A stretch of DNA of 64,000 nucleotides, taken from Ceratopteris richardii. Lineage: Eukaryota; Streptophyta; Polypodiopsida; Polypodiales; Pteridaceae. The notes beneath the pieces were generated by a model. The model saw only the letters and a program-made list of their open reading frames with translations. It did no database searches and was not told the DNA's origin. Both the position numbers and the translations under genes were made by a program. Below, in pieces: positions 45,111 to 57,853 of the stretch. The stretch spans positions 10,001-74,000 of the forward strand of contig CM035416.1 in NCBI GenBank assembly GCA_020310875.1, read 5' to 3'. Every line of letters starts with the position of its first letter. Within the stretch, counting starts at the first letter, position 1.

Positions 45111-45638
45111 TCAGAAGCCTTGACTGGATTTTCCATAGCTCCCTCTATGGAAGCCTCTTCCCCTTTGATTCCTTGTGTTCTTAAAGAATTCTTCTATGGT
45201 GTGGTTGGTTAGGCCACAAATGTTGTAAGGTGGAGTGTTGTAGGATCTTCCCCTGCCTTGTTTTCCTCCTTTGCCCCTTCTTTTAGTACCTCTTCCTCTA
45301 CCTGTGTAGTTCACTTGAGAGGTTATGGCCTCTTCTTCATTCTTTTTGCCTTTACTTTTAGCCTTACTTTTATTTTGATGTGTACAAAGGGAAGAAGATT
45401 GATTACCCCTAGAGTTGTCTCCATTCTTGTTGAGCTTTGTCTGATGGGTGAAGAGTTGCCCCATCAATGTGTTGAGGCTAGGTATTTGCATATCCATATA
45501 AAGGTCCATTGTTGTGGTGAAGGACTCCCACTTATCATTAGCTTTGATACCATTTATGATCTGCCTTACTATATGTTCTTCTTCTATCTCCTCTCCAATG
45601 CTTGCAAGGTGGTCAACCACATCCTTCATCTTGGTCAC
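45111..45638 (-). pseudogene. Copia-1 gag remnant
   Basis: Frame with EEHIVRQIINGIKANDKWESF and LMGQLFTHQTKLNKNG, a Gly/Arg/Lys-rich stretch, and a damaged zinc knuckle (CGLTNHTIEEFF, last Cys lost). It is homologous to the gag of the second copia element at 60.8-61.9 kb. Confidence 0.8.
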
Positions 45639-46032
45639 ATAATCAACTACACTTTGTTTTGGTTGTTTTTTTAGGGTTTAACCTCCATCCATAGCTGGTT
45701 CTTCCTAGCTCTTGTATTTGATGAGAAGTATGAAGAAAGTACTTCCCAAGTCTCTTGGGAGGTATTGCAATTACTAATGTGAGGTAATAAGAAATGAGAT
45801 ATTGAGTTTAGTAGATAAGACCTGGCAAGAGCATCCAACACCATGTGGTCAACCTTTCTTGTTACGCCCTTGTGGGTTGTTATTTGCTCCTGAATGTTGG
45901 CATTTCTTCATCTTTTGAGATTTATCCATATAAACTTCTTCCTGGGAGGTAGGCTTGCATACCTAGTGACCATGCTGGGTGGTTGCTTCTATCCAATTTG
46001 TCAACGAACGATGGAAATCCATCTCGCTTGTT

Positions 46033-46044
46033 GCTTTGATACCA
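46033..46044 (-). promoter_or_regulatory. Copia-1 primer-binding site
   Basis: TGGTATCAAAGC on the minus strand, one base inside the 5' LTR. One mismatch from the plant initiator-Met tRNA complement TGGTATCAGAGC. Confidence 0.88.
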
Positions 46045-46045
46045 C

Positions 46046-47094
46046 TGTTGGAGGAGATGGTGGATAGTCTTCAGAGATGGAGGGTGCTGCAACAACCTGC
46101 TTCACACAAGCCAAGAACAAGTAGTGGAGAGTCTAGTGAGATCTTTTAGCTTCCTAATGATCACAAATAATGACCTATGTGCTTTGGAGCATGATCCACT
46201 AATCAATGGATCAAAATAGATGAGTAGGAAATTGATCCAAGGTCATAGAATTGTTATTTTAGTCTCTGCACATGTTCCATATAATGAACAATGCTCTCAG
46301 CCTTCTAGCAATTAGCCAAATTCCTTTTGATGGTATCTAATTAACGTAGATAGCTACCAATCATGAGTAATTTCAATAAAAATATAAACTACACACTGAT
46401 TATGATGTTTAACAAATCATAGGACTTGCCTGACATTTTCAAGATGCATCAGAGTAAAGATGAGAGAGTAAAGATATGATGATATCTCACAATTGAGAGA
46501 ACTAATGATAATGAAATTTTGTAGCTATAAAGTAGACATTATACTGAATCTATGGTGCTTTAAATCACATCAAATGATCAACCACGCACTGAGAACAAGC
46601 TCTGATAAGATCACTATTTTGAAGTAGCCATAGGAGAGAAATGAAGTAGATATATAATCAAAATGTATATATTAGATCACATAGGAATACAATATCATTG
46701 GCAATATTGTATTGCACAATGTGAGGGTAGTGATTTAGCTATGGAGTGAGCTCTCAAATCACATAGGGTCCCTCTCTATTGCTCTCCAAAATTGGGGCAT
46801 ATCATGCAAGTCTTTTGAATTACCTTTATAGTTGAGTTTGGAGCCAAGCTTTGAATTCAAAATTCAAATTCTCACCAAAGAGTGAGTCCTAAACTATAGG
46901 ATATATTCTCTCATCAATCATCTACCAAATAACTCAATATTTGATGTTTCCTAACTCCATGTGGAAGTAAGGCACTTTTACAAGGGTAAAGGGTAATTGA
47001 TTTTACAAGGGTAAAGGGTAATTGATCATATATGACTATATGAGATATATGCTAATTATCCAAGTGTGTGGGCTTGGACTCTCTTGCACCAACA
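46046..47094 (-). repeat. Copia-1 5' LTR (right), 1,049 bp
   Basis: TG...CA boundaries (TGTTGGAGGAGATGG to TTGCACCAACA). Homologous to 41,553-42,572 with scattered substitutions and small indels, including a local duplication of ACAAGGGTAAAGGGTAATTG. The divergence implies an old insertion. Confidence 0.9.
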
Positions 47095-47099
47095 TTCCC

Positions 47100-47260
47100 A
47101 TCTTGTACGATGCATTAAAATACCCATGTCACGATTCCACAATTTTTCAAACTTATTTACCATTAATGGTGATGTCCATGAGGCTGTTTACAATAATATG
47201 CCTTAGAATTTGTAGTACCCATGTGATGATGGACCATTTTTTAGTATGACACTATGTAGT
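47100..47260 (+). pseudogene. Transposase-like relic, continuation after copia-1
   Basis: It follows the right TTCCC target-site copy. A short open frame continues what was cut at 41,552. Joining the two flanks at one TTCCC restores continuous relic sequence, but with stops. Extent and family are uncertain. Confidence 0.4.
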
Positions 47261-49050
47261 ACATGAATTAACTAGTAAATAATTATAAAATAGGTTCTTA
47301 AGTAATGATTTCCTAAAATCTCATAAGTATACATGATGTGATGAATAACAACCAAGGTGTGATGCTAATGGTTAGAAGTTGTGTGTGAAGAGGTGTATGA
47401 AAATGCTACAATTAATAGATAACTAGAAATCAGTAAATTACAACTAACAAGTAATAGGATGGCAAAAGTGTGGTGGAAAATGTAATGCATCTTTTGTGTA
47501 ACCTCCAAATGCACTACACATAAAGAGATTGAGCTTGCTAAAGTAGCTGACTCTATGTACACCCAATACAAGAAAAGAAGGACAACCATCACTACTATTG
47601 TGGAAAAACTTAATAGAAGATGGAAACTTCAATGGACTCCTAGTCAATGGAAATAAAGGTTTAGAGCTATCTGGGCCTTTCCCATGGCCATTTAACACTA
47701 TCATGCAATGGCTTATCATTCATAAAGGATTAAGGATTGGAAGCAAGGCCAAGACATTGAATATTAACACAAGAGCTTGTTATTTCTAAGGCAAGGTGAA
47801 AGATCTTTCTCATCTATTTGTGAGCTACTGGCATGCCCAAAGGTTGTGAAATGATATGAACTAAGAATCTTTCCTAAAATTTTTTGCTCTGCTTTCCTAT
47901 TGTTTGTTTGACTTTAAGTTTTTTTTGAAATTGAGGATAGATACACCTGTAATTGTCAAACTTGGTTAGAAGACCTTCAAGAGAGATGCTCTACGCTTCA
48001 AACTATCCATTCCTCGACTTCTCCAATTCTTTAGAACTTTTCTAATTCATTAGATATTTCATTGATATCATTCTTGTTTTTTGGCCGTGTTATAAATGAA
48101 GCTAAATGCTTGCTATATGAGATGTGTGCATCCAAAATCAATTCAGAGAGGTTCAATCAGACTGGATATTTTATATGGGTGAAGTTTTCCTAAGACCATA
48201 TATATGGTATATATAACATTGATGTCCATCTTGCTTGATAACAAACTGGAATCATTAGAGAATAATTTCTAGTATCCAACTATACAAGCAAGTGATAGAT
48301 GGTATACATCTGATGCCCATATATGTTATTCTACATGTTATTTAGCTCGTATGAGGGCTTTGGCCTCTATGATCTCAACATATTCCATGTTATATAGTTA
48401 AGCTCTCTTCATCAAGAGGAATATCTCTAGAGATAATATATGCATAATCAGTACAATTTGGGGCTATTAACCATTTCTAAAGCTGAACACAGAGAGTTCC
48501 TAACAAATGGATTGAAAAATCTCATAAACAGTGATCCCTCCCCCAAGTACCCATAAATTTCGTCCTTAAATCCAAGAAGATTGTATCAATATATTTTTTG
48601 ACATTGTCTAGATCATATACACTCCAAATCTAGACATTGAAATGTTCAAGGCACCATTGTAGAAAAGTCTTACTGTTAGGAAAACCTTGGTCACATCGAG
48701 TGTTCATAAATACATCAACTTCCAGATTCAAAGCCCTAGGCTTAAAATCCTTGTGAACAAGTTTCAATTCTTGTATCTCCTCCTTTGTCAGGCCATGTTG
48801 AATCTTTGGGGGGTTCCCTTTCTATCTCAATTAATCCAGGTTCCATTACCACATGATCCGACATCTTTCATTTTTTTTACTTGCTTGATATCTATTTAGG
48901 CTCTTGATTCCCTTGTGGTGTAAACACTAGTACAAGACTAATTTGAGTTGAAACTGATACTTTGTTCAGTTTTTTATCTTCTTGTACATCTTTCTGCTCA
49001 ACTTCTATTGCAATAGGAGTAGTTTGAATTGAAATTGATACTTTGTTCAG
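47261..49050. other. AT-rich stretch without recognised gene
   Basis: Only small open frames without recognisable products. No LTR, tRNA or telomere-like motif was noticed. Confidence 0.5.
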
Positions 49051-49054
49051 TTTT

Positions 49055-49381
49055 TGCTTGTTGGATCTTGACATTGATTTGCTAGGGATAGAGCATTATC
49101 TTTTGCAGAAGGTGTGGATGGAGCTTTGCTCTTTATCTAACCTATAGCCAAACACCGTTACAACTTACAATCAATTACAAGGTTAACAGGTATATACTAT
49201 GAAGCATAGAAGACATTTTGTGCTTGTTGGAGCTTGACATTGATTTGCTAGGGATAGAGCATTATCTTTTGCAGAAGGTGTGGATGGAGCTTTGCTCTTT
49301 ATCTAACCTATAGCCAAACACCGTTACAACTTACAATCAATTACAAGGTTAACAGGTATATACTATGAAGCATAGAAGACA
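49055..49381. repeat. 166-bp tandem duplication
   Basis: Two head-to-tail copies (49,055-49,220 and 49,221-49,381) with one mismatch seen (GATC versus GAGC near their start). Recent local duplication of non-coding DNA. Confidence 0.9.
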
Positions 49382-49703
49382 AAATATTTTAATATCATCA
49401 TCACAAAATAGGCTAAATAACTAGGAAATAAATATCACAATCTAACAAATTAAGTTTGGGAACTACGATGTTAAAAATTACATGTAATTAATAATTCAAT
49501 AGATCAGGGTGTAGTCATTTTCATTCCTAAAAGTACTAAAATATATATTTGTTGAAACTATTTACTATTATCCGAATCATATCATTGTGAAAAGACATCA
49601 TGAAAGGAGCAATTTTAAAATTCATACGAATGCATTCCTAATGTTTATGTTGACATTAAGATTTCAAATTATTTGTAAATTGGTGCTTAACTTATAGAAA
49701 AAC

Positions 49704-49861
49704 GTCCAATGCCTTTTTCCATATAATACCAAAAGAAGAATTGTTTACATGAAAGAATGGTATTTTGTATGTGGAATGAGTTGTCCAATGCATTTTTCCA
49801 TATAATACCAAAAGAAGAATTGTTTACAGGAAAGAATGGTATTTTGTATGTGACAATGTCC
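49704..49861. repeat. 79-bp tandem duplication
   Basis: Two copies starting GTCCAATGC at 49,704 and 49,783, with a few substitutions. Non-coding. Confidence 0.88.
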
Positions 49862-51690
49862 CATGCATGCAAGTTAATGTGTTCCCAAGTTTGTGTTTAA
49901 CTTCTATTGTAGCCAAGGAAAAAATTAAGAACATCCCCCTCATTCAAAAGTATATAAATGTGGGTGAATTTTTCTAAATATATCAAAGCAAAATTATAAC
50001 CATTTTGGTGAATAATCATGATAAATTCAATTTAAAATATAAAAATTTTGGTGAATTTTGATAATAACTTCCATTTGAAATATAAAAATATTTTTAGGAG
50101 AATTTTTATGATAAACTCTCTATATAATTTTTTTTGTACTTGATTCCTTCCAACTTTTCATTTCCTATGAGGGATTCATGAAACCATTGAACTTCATCCA
50201 ACAAATTCTAAGGTAGTTATTTAACTATAGGGACACTTCAATTGATCTTTGGCATCTATAATATATCATTTTGTAAGAATTGAATATGGTCCTATGTCAT
50301 ATAAGGACCAAATGTTTGGGTTTTATTTTTGCTCCAACAAAAAAACCACAGACACACACATGCACCTCATAAAGAGCTATTATCTTGCAGATATACTAGT
50401 ATTCATGTGTATCTCATGTATCTCATATTTAACTAGTTAAGAAAAACCTATAATATGTCTTCTAGAGGAGCTAGTTCTATTAAATATCTTAAAAGAAAGC
50501 ATTTGATGTAAATTCCTTGATTTTTTCAAATTATATACACTAGATATATAGCCACACAAACCACTAAAGATAATTCTTGGATTAATTTACGGATAATTGT
50601 TTTTGCCCAAAGATACAAATTCACATTCAATAGTATTGACATTTTCAAAAGCACATGTACTTGGATTCAAAAATTCATAAGAAACTATTGAGATCTCCTT
50701 ATCAAAAACCCAAAAGTGCAACTCCAAAAAAAATAAAGTTTTTTAAAAGAAGGGAGTTGAAGCATTGAAGTTGGAAAGTAGAGAGACCAAAACGGCAAGG
50801 TGTAGAGAGTATAGGAGTATTCCAAAATGAAGCAAAGCAACAATGACTGAAGATTTATCACCTTTAAAGCAAGGAAAGTATCTTCTATATCAAAAAAGAA
50901 ACTAAATCAGCAATCATTTTCCTATGAGGCCTAGATTTTCCAACTATGAGAATAAGCTCTTCTTTGTCAAATATCGAAAATAAATGTGGAAAGAAATGGC
51001 AACCAAGGTGTGGGAAGAAGGGGTCGATGGGGATAAATTTTTAGATGGGATCAATGGGGCTCCATGTATGTTTGGTTCCATGCATTTTTGGCTCCATGTA
51101 TGTTTGGCTCTGAACCATAAAGAAGCTATGAAGAAGTTGCACCTAGATCTTTCCCTCTGTTGATGCCTCTGTCAATAGTTTTCCCCATGAGAGTACCTTC
51201 TACATAAAGAATAATGACTGAAAAAAGTCTATATTCCTCCAATGATGAAGAGATTAAGTTCAACTCTCTATCAAAATAATTCTTTTTGTGTAATATGTCA
51301 TAGGAAACAATCTTTCATATTCTTTCCTTCTCTTTCTCTTGAAACAGCAAAGCAATTCAATGTACGCTCATTATATTGTGATGATCATACCGGTATATGT
51401 CAGGGATACTTCATTGAGCTTTACTAGATTTATCTACCGAGAGTGATGGCACATTTGTTCCTTTCCAGCTCACTCATTCATGGACATTAGGTTTTTCCTT
51501 ATGTACTGATCTTTATATATTGCACTGATTGTATTCTTGTTTTTAGGTCATTCTTGTACATTCCTTTTTATGTAATAGAAGAAGAAGAAGAAGAAGATCA
51601 TTCTTCCTTGCCTCAATTTGAGTGTGTGCTTCTCTTTGATTATGAGAGTGTATGTGTGTGAGCTCTCTTCCTTATCTCCTTCCTCGTGAC
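49862..51690. other. AT-rich stretch without recognised gene
   Basis: Small ORFs only. There is a short GAA microsatellite at about 51,572-51,596. Nothing else is supported. Confidence 0.5.
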
Positions 51691-51699
51691 ACTATCTAC

Positions 51700-52470
51700 C
51701 TATCCAACTAACTAGCTTCTTGTTAGCTAAGTAGTCATCCGGTTATCCACCTATTCATCTAAATAGCTACCTAATAAATAAATAGTTATCCACATATCTA
51801 CCTATCTATCTAAATAGCTACCTAATACCTAAATAGTTATCTTGTTATCTACCTACGAATCTAGATAGCTATCCAAGAGCTAAAATGTTATTCAGTTATC
51901 TACCGATCTAGCTAAATAGCTATCCAACTATCTATATAGCTAAATAGTTATCCAAATATCTACCTATCCAGCTAAATAGATTCTTGAAGACGTATTCAGG
52001 AAAAAAGGGAATTACTCAAGATTTTGAGACAATTCTTTGTGTCTCAATGTTTTTATTTTTGGCTCATTCACACAACACAACATGATATTATCTCTTGATT
52101 GGAGTATATTAGATTGATATTATAATCATAATTGTATTATAAATGAAGCATCAAGGATGATCTCAAACTTAAGAAGTTAACATAGTAAGGAATATAAATG
52201 GGACTTGAATAATTCCCAAATTTCTTGAATAGGACTTCTTGGTAGCTAAGTAGTCATCTAGCTATCCACCTATCCATCGAAATAGCTACCTAATAGCTAA
52301 ATAGTTATCCAACTATATACCTATCTACATAAATAGCTACCTAATAGGTAAATATTTATCCAATTATCTACCTATGAAGCTAAATAGCTATCCAATAGCT
52401 AAAAAATTATTCACTTATCTACCTATCTAGCTAAATAGCTATCCAACTATCTATCTAGCTAAATAGTTAT
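51700..52470. repeat. Two blocks of degenerate TAGCTA / TATCTACC repeats
   Basis: Blocks at about 51,700-51,985 and 52,230-52,470 are built from AATAGCTACCTAATAGC-like, AAATAGTTATCCAAC-like and TATCTACCTATC-like words, about 55 bp apart. The two blocks are similar to each other and separated by about 250 bp of unrelated sequence. Non-coding. Confidence 0.75.
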
Positions 52471-52684
52471 CTAACTGTACATGTATAAAATCCAACCATT
52501 CATCAACTATCTAGCTCTTTCTTACTCTTTAACCCTCTACCAAAACACTGATCTGGATGGTGTCATTGTACTAAGCAGTTGCTCGTACCTCAATCAAGAC
52601 AATTACCAACAATGGTGATGCTGCATATAGTATGGATCTTGGGACAAGTGAGAATGTTGGACATACACCATTCGTTGAGAGTAA

Positions 52685-53530
52685 GACTTATGCCCAATCT
52701 TTAACATCAAAGAGAGAAAAAATATTCCATCCTTCCTCCAAACCCAATCTATAATGGATGTCAATGCCAATCCTTGTACAATTGACCACATGCATGATAG
52801 AGAGTCCACACACATTGACTTTCATAGTAGTTTAGACCGAATGATTGAGAATTCTCTTGATCCAATTAGCACCTTAGATATTCATCTATCTAGTCAAAAA
52901 TATATTGTTGATAAAAAGGTTAATCTTTCTATCCACATGTATGTTGCCTGCTAGTTTGAATTTAGGCTAGGGTCTAGCTATAACCTAGATGACATCCCTC
53001 AAAGGGATCTTCCTCCATGGTCTAATCCAAATACTCATCCGAATCAAATTCTTCCTTCAAATATTGATCTTCCAAAGCAAGTTCCTTTACCAACTAATGA
53101 TCCCGTTGTTTGTTCAAATAAGGATAATCTATAGAATTCAACTTCTTATCCTAATCAGATTCCGAACATGGATCTTCTTCAAATGAATGTTGCAAATGAA
53201 ACCTCATTGAAGCAAAACTATTGTAAGCCAGTCTCAATTTCTGACATGTTTGGATCCCCAACAAAAGTTGTAGGTGTTGATGTACAAGAAGATGCCACTC
53301 TAGCAAAGTTTATGGCAATGAAAAAAGAAATTTGCAAGCACCTATTAAATGATAGAAGAAGCCAAGCCACTTGCACCCAATTACAAGGTGGCAGATTGCT
53401 CAGTCAAAACAGAGGCATTGTAACTAATATAGAGGATCTTTTGAAAGAATGGTACAAGTGTTCACCCTCTTACATCACTCTCCTTTGTAATGGTTACTAT
53501 CCCCACATGTGGAATCATTCAATCTATTAG
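52685..53530 (+). pseudogene. Unidentified ORF interrupted by two in-frame TAG codons
   Basis: A single plus-strand frame from about 52,685 to TAG 53,528-53,530 is open except for TAG at 52,952-52,954 and TAG near 53,132. The first ATG is at 52,754 (MDVNANPCTIDHMHDREST). The protein is Asn/Pro-rich in the middle, and the last 120 codons (MDLLQMNVANETSLKQNY on) look like ordinary globular coding. No family is recognised. A decayed transposon or host gene is likeliest. Confidence 0.45.
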
Positions 53531-53874
53531 CTATCATCGGATCTATTAAGTAGCCTATTTTGTATCGATGTTAGAAAAATTTTTTGTTGTCTATGATTCA
53601 TACTATATACCTTGTACATATTTGATAGCTCAATAGTGTCATTGATTGTAATGATGTTTGGATATAGGTTGGATGGAGAATGACGTTCCATGCATAACTG
53701 TTGTAAAGGATAATGCTCCATCCTTATCAAATCGATGTCAAGCTACAATCAGGGAAAATTATAAGGGCAAATTTTAGCCCAATGGCGAATTTAGAGAAAA
53801 GAAGACAACAAAAAACTAAATTTCTATCATCTTAAAAACCAAGTAATAGCCCAAAATATTATTTTTATAAACAA

Positions 53875-54130
53875 ATGGATATAAAAGGTTTGTCATTATT
53901 CATATGTGCATACTTTTGGCAGGTATGCATCTTCGCCTTTATCGAATTCTACTCTCTGAGTAGTTCTTTACCTTCGCCCCATAGGAGGTCCATCGGACTA
54001 AAGCTATCACATGATTCTACAGGAAAAGAAAGGTGTGCAACAGTGTCTTTGTGTTTCTTTCATGCACTGTTATGTAAGTCTGCAATAGAAAATCTGAATC
54101 GAAGCTTTCGCGATTATAAATCAAAGCACC
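53875..54130. other. Small unassigned open frame region
   Basis: A 90-codon plus-strand frame at 53,875-54,147 has no recognised homology and overlaps the start of the duplicated block that follows. Not called as a gene. Confidence 0.3.
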
Positions 54131-54740
54131 AAAGATATGATCATTGAGTTGAATTTAAAGCGACGACATCTGTTTGGCAGGCATGATGGATTCTAATCCG
54201 ATTTTCTGTAACATTGCTACTTAAATTTTCTTTAGCATTGCTAATTAAAGTTTCGAAATGTGATTTGGCTTCTTGTTTTGAAATGCAACAAGAATGGTTT
54301 CCAAGTTGTGTCTTCTTAATTATGTGATTCGATTTTTGATCTTAAAGGCAAGCGAAAGAGTTTAATGGTAGTGGTTCATGCTGCATTTTAGAGAGATATT
54401 TGATTCAAATCTTGCATGTTGTACATTCCCTAGACGTACATTTGACAAATCTTGCAAGCTATACATTTGATAAAGCTTGCGCGCTATACATTTGATAGAC
54501 ATTTTGTTTGAGGAATTTTGGCAATGTGAAATATTCTTAATAATATTATAGAAACTTCACTTTATTGAATGAAGCGATGCATAATGTTAGATGTGGAAAG
54601 GTTTCTTTTTTTGGTTATCATCAGATACTTGTATTATGCTAAAATAAAAAGATTTTGGTTTGAACAGTTGAATGGAGTTATAAAAGCTATAAAAGAGATT
54701 ATATAACAACGTGGATAATGGCTCGAAGTTGTTTGAAGCT
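54130..54740. repeat. Diverged local duplication, copy A
   Basis: Matches copy B (55,200-55,377 plus 62,981-63,340) over blocks such as TATGATCATTGAGTTGAATTT, TTTTGAAATGCAACA, ATTTTAGAGA(G/A)ATATTTGATTC and CTTTA(T/C)TGAATGAA. Divergence is substantial, so the duplication is old. Content unidentified. Confidence 0.75.
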
Positions 54741-55199
54741 ATAAAAGCTTTGTTTGATGCTATAAAAGCTTTGTTTTGATATACATATTAAAAGGTTAGT
54801 TTTCGGTGGTGACATGGAGAAAAGACATGCGATGGGGAGGTTTGAGATAGGTTTTGAGATTTTTGTTTTTGGATCAGGCATTTTGGGGAAGAAAGGCTCT
54901 CATGGAGAGGGGTACAATGGATGAACTATGTCATGATTGTTGATTTTGAGAAGTTACAGGTTTCTTGATGTTATACAGGAGATCACTCGCAGCAGAGCTC
55001 TTATGCATCATGGAGTGATTTGTGAAATGAACAGATGTTGCAAGAGTTGAAGAACTATGTCTGAATCATCTACGAATTCTAGAGTTTGATTTTTGAACCA
55101 GACATGCAGAAGAAAATCTTGATTTATCATAGGGCACTATCACAAATATCAATTTGATGGAATCAAATGCCTAAGTTTGTTGCAAATTAAGTGCAATAG

Positions 55200-55377
55200 A
55201 AGAGATATGATCATTCAATTGAATTTTAAGTGGTGCCATTTGTTTGGTAGCAGTGATGGATTTATTTATGATTTTTTGTAAGGTTGCTAATTTAAGTTTT
55301 TTAGGTACTCCATACGAGTAGATTTAGTATAGTAGTTTGGCTTGTTTTGAAATGCAACATGGATCTGTAGCTGTCAC
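55200..55377. repeat. Diverged local duplication, copy B (left part)
   Basis: Left part of copy B. It is split by copia-2, and the remainder continues at 62,981-63,340 after the target-site copy GTCAC. Confidence 0.75.
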
Positions 55378-57685
55378 TGTTGGGAACGATGGATGGACAC
55401 TTCAAGATGATGAGTAGGTACTGCCAAATCCTGCTTTGTTCCTATTGGAGCAAGTCTATGACAAGCCTAAGTATTGGTTTGAGTCCCACAAAGTCATAGA
55501 AAAAGCCTTAAAATGAAGACTATGTAAAGTTCACTTGTGAACTACCTCTTGTAACTTTTGAAGAGTTTACTTAATGTAAAAGTGAAAGAACCTTAAGTGG
55601 TTGAGTCCACTTGATCAAGAATGGAAAGAGGAGCCACGAATTCGTGATTTGTGGTAGGTAGATAATCAAATCAATCATTGATTGATTGGAGAGTGATTGA
55701 GGGAAGTTAGCCTCCCAAGCTCAACTATAAATAGATGGCAGTTTTAGTCGTGGTTAGAGAGACCTATGTGAAGACCTCCAAGAGCTGAGCTTTATGCCAT
55801 ATCAAGGTGTGATTACAAGGCACACATATGTATCAGTAAGTCAGTGTATTGTACAAGCAATATACTTTCATTTTCATGATTATTTGAGTTCATCTTTCCA
55901 TGTTCTTGTGAAGTGTACTACTCACTGCCATTACTCTCAGTTTTTCTCAGTCAGCTTGCAGAGATGTTTTCTCTGAGCTTGGTGCATCATTTTCAGTGAT
56001 TTAACTTGGTAAAGTTAGCTCTATAAGTCTAATATATTCTCACAAATTTTCATGTCATTTGGATGTTGCAATCTTCAGTTATGTTCAGTTTAAGTCAACA
56101 GTGTCTGTGCATTTTCACTTCTCTGTCAGGTACCCGACTTTTTCACTCATCTTGTCAGAGATTTTTCTCAGTGGTTGCTTATCCAAATTCAGTGATTTAA
56201 AGCTTGTTGGATTCAGCTTACTATCTAGTATAACCATACAAATTTTCATAATAATTGGATTCCTACATTTTGAGTTATGTTGATTTTTCTGCTCACTGGT
56301 CTCAAACTGTAGCAGCCCGTGAAAATCGGGATGATGTCATCAGTTGTTAAAACTCATTCTCAGTGTGTGGTTCATTATTTTTGATGAGATTACTCTTTAA
56401 AGTTAGCTCTTTAAGTTACCTAGATTTACCCAAGAGGAATTAAGCTAATTGCTGCTGTGCTCAGAGAATTATGTAAAACACTGGACAGGTGTATGAACCA
56501 AGAATAGCAAGTTTTCACCTCTGAGCTAACTCCAACTTATCTGTTTTGATCTATCTTTTTGAAAGTGATCTTCCAAGGTACATAGGGTGTCTAATACATC
56601 CATTGGAAAGCTAAAAGGGCCCACCATATACATCTGGAGTTCATTTGGCTGGTGTAGATCAAGGATTTTGCAACACCTCTTCATCTTCAAGCACATACCT
56701 ATCCATCTCTTCACAGTTCCAGCCCTTTGATGCTTCAGAGTTGATAAGTGGACCCTTTTACCTTTCGAATGACACCATAAAATGGCCTATGTACTTTTGA
56801 AATGATGTATGAAAAGGTTGAATGAAAACAGACAACTTTGAACTTCAAATCTTCAAGAAAACTTTCTATTTTTTACTAGACACCTACTGCATCTTTTGTT
56901 CAGTATGACCAGCACATTAGGAATTGGAAAAATTACTTTTAGGAGTATCTAACTAGCTTAGCAAGCTAACTATTCCAAGCAGAATCACTAGAAAAGATTA
57001 ACTATGCTCAGAGAAATCAATTTAACAAGTAAATCTTTACCCCCGATATTTTAGGACTATTGCAGACTTCGACCAGTGATCACTTCGATGGAGTTTTCTC
57101 TGAAATGGCTGAATAGAAATCCTTCAAATTTTGACAACACATAGAATACTTTGAGCTGCCAATTCCAACAAGCTATAGATCTTTGAATTTGGTGAAGAAC
57201 ACAAGTTGATAGACTTTTAGACACTATGACAAAGAACTCACAAATGAACAATGTAGATATATGTATTAGTGAGCACTTTTGTACAATGCCATAGGCATGA
57301 ATATCATTGCCTAATGGTGTAGATAGGTGTGGGCTAGAGTGTAGGCCTCACACACACTCAAAAAGTACAAAGAAAGCTCAGGATGATGAGTCTCCTCTTC
57401 GCCACTTTTTTCTAGAGGTTTATATAAGTGTTTACATTCAATTTGAATTTGAACTCAAATTTTGGCTCTCTCTAAAAAGTGATCCTCCATTATAGGAGAT
57501 ATTCCATCAATCAAAGCTAAATTTTCCATGAGTTTTTCTTGGTAGGTGCTTACAAAGATTCCAAGTCAAATGTGACTTTTACAAACAAGATAAATGGGTA
57601 ATTATCTTCTAGCATGGGTTCCCATGCTTCTCCATATGTGTATGGTCTTTAAGCCAAATGTGTAGGCTTGTAAATTGCACCAACA
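55378..57685 (-). repeat. Copia-2 3' LTR (left), 2,308 bp
   Basis: TGTTGGG to CCAACA. It contains about 1.28 kb (55,440-56,723) with no counterpart in the other LTR. A minus-strand TATATAA promoter-like site lies at about 57,418-57,427. Confidence 0.9.
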
Positions 57686-57699
57686 ACTCCCCCTCAAGC
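57686..57699 (-). promoter_or_regulatory. Copia-2 polypurine tract
   Basis: TTGAGGGGGAG on the minus strand, directly next to the inner end of the 3' LTR. It primes plus-strand DNA synthesis in LTR retrotransposons. Confidence 0.88.
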
Positions 57700-57853
57700 C
57701 AAACATTTTGGCTTGATCTTCATTCTTCAGTCTTCATGTATATCGTGCAATCCAATCATTGATTTGAACAATGTTTGGTTCCATCCAATGCTTTAGTTAA
57801 CAAATCTGCACACTACATGTTGGTTGATACATATGTTAGTTGAATGTCTTTGC

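Larger units (their letters stand above)
41553..47094 (-). mobile_element. Ty1/copia LTR retrotransposon 1 (degenerate)
   Basis: Bounded by LTRs starting TGTTGG and, on the right, ending CCAACA, with target-site duplication TTCCC at 41,548-41,552 and 47,095-47,099. The orientation is minus: the primer-binding site (rc of 46,033-46,044, TGGTATCAAAGC, initiator-Met tRNA type) adjoins the right LTR. Gag, GAG-pre-integrase, RT and RNase H remnants are present, but most of the integrase core and the polypurine tract are missing. It cannot be autonomous. Confidence 0.92.

Noticed and set aside
45258..45674. 138-codon plus-strand ORF
   Set aside because: Antisense to the copia-1 gag remnant.
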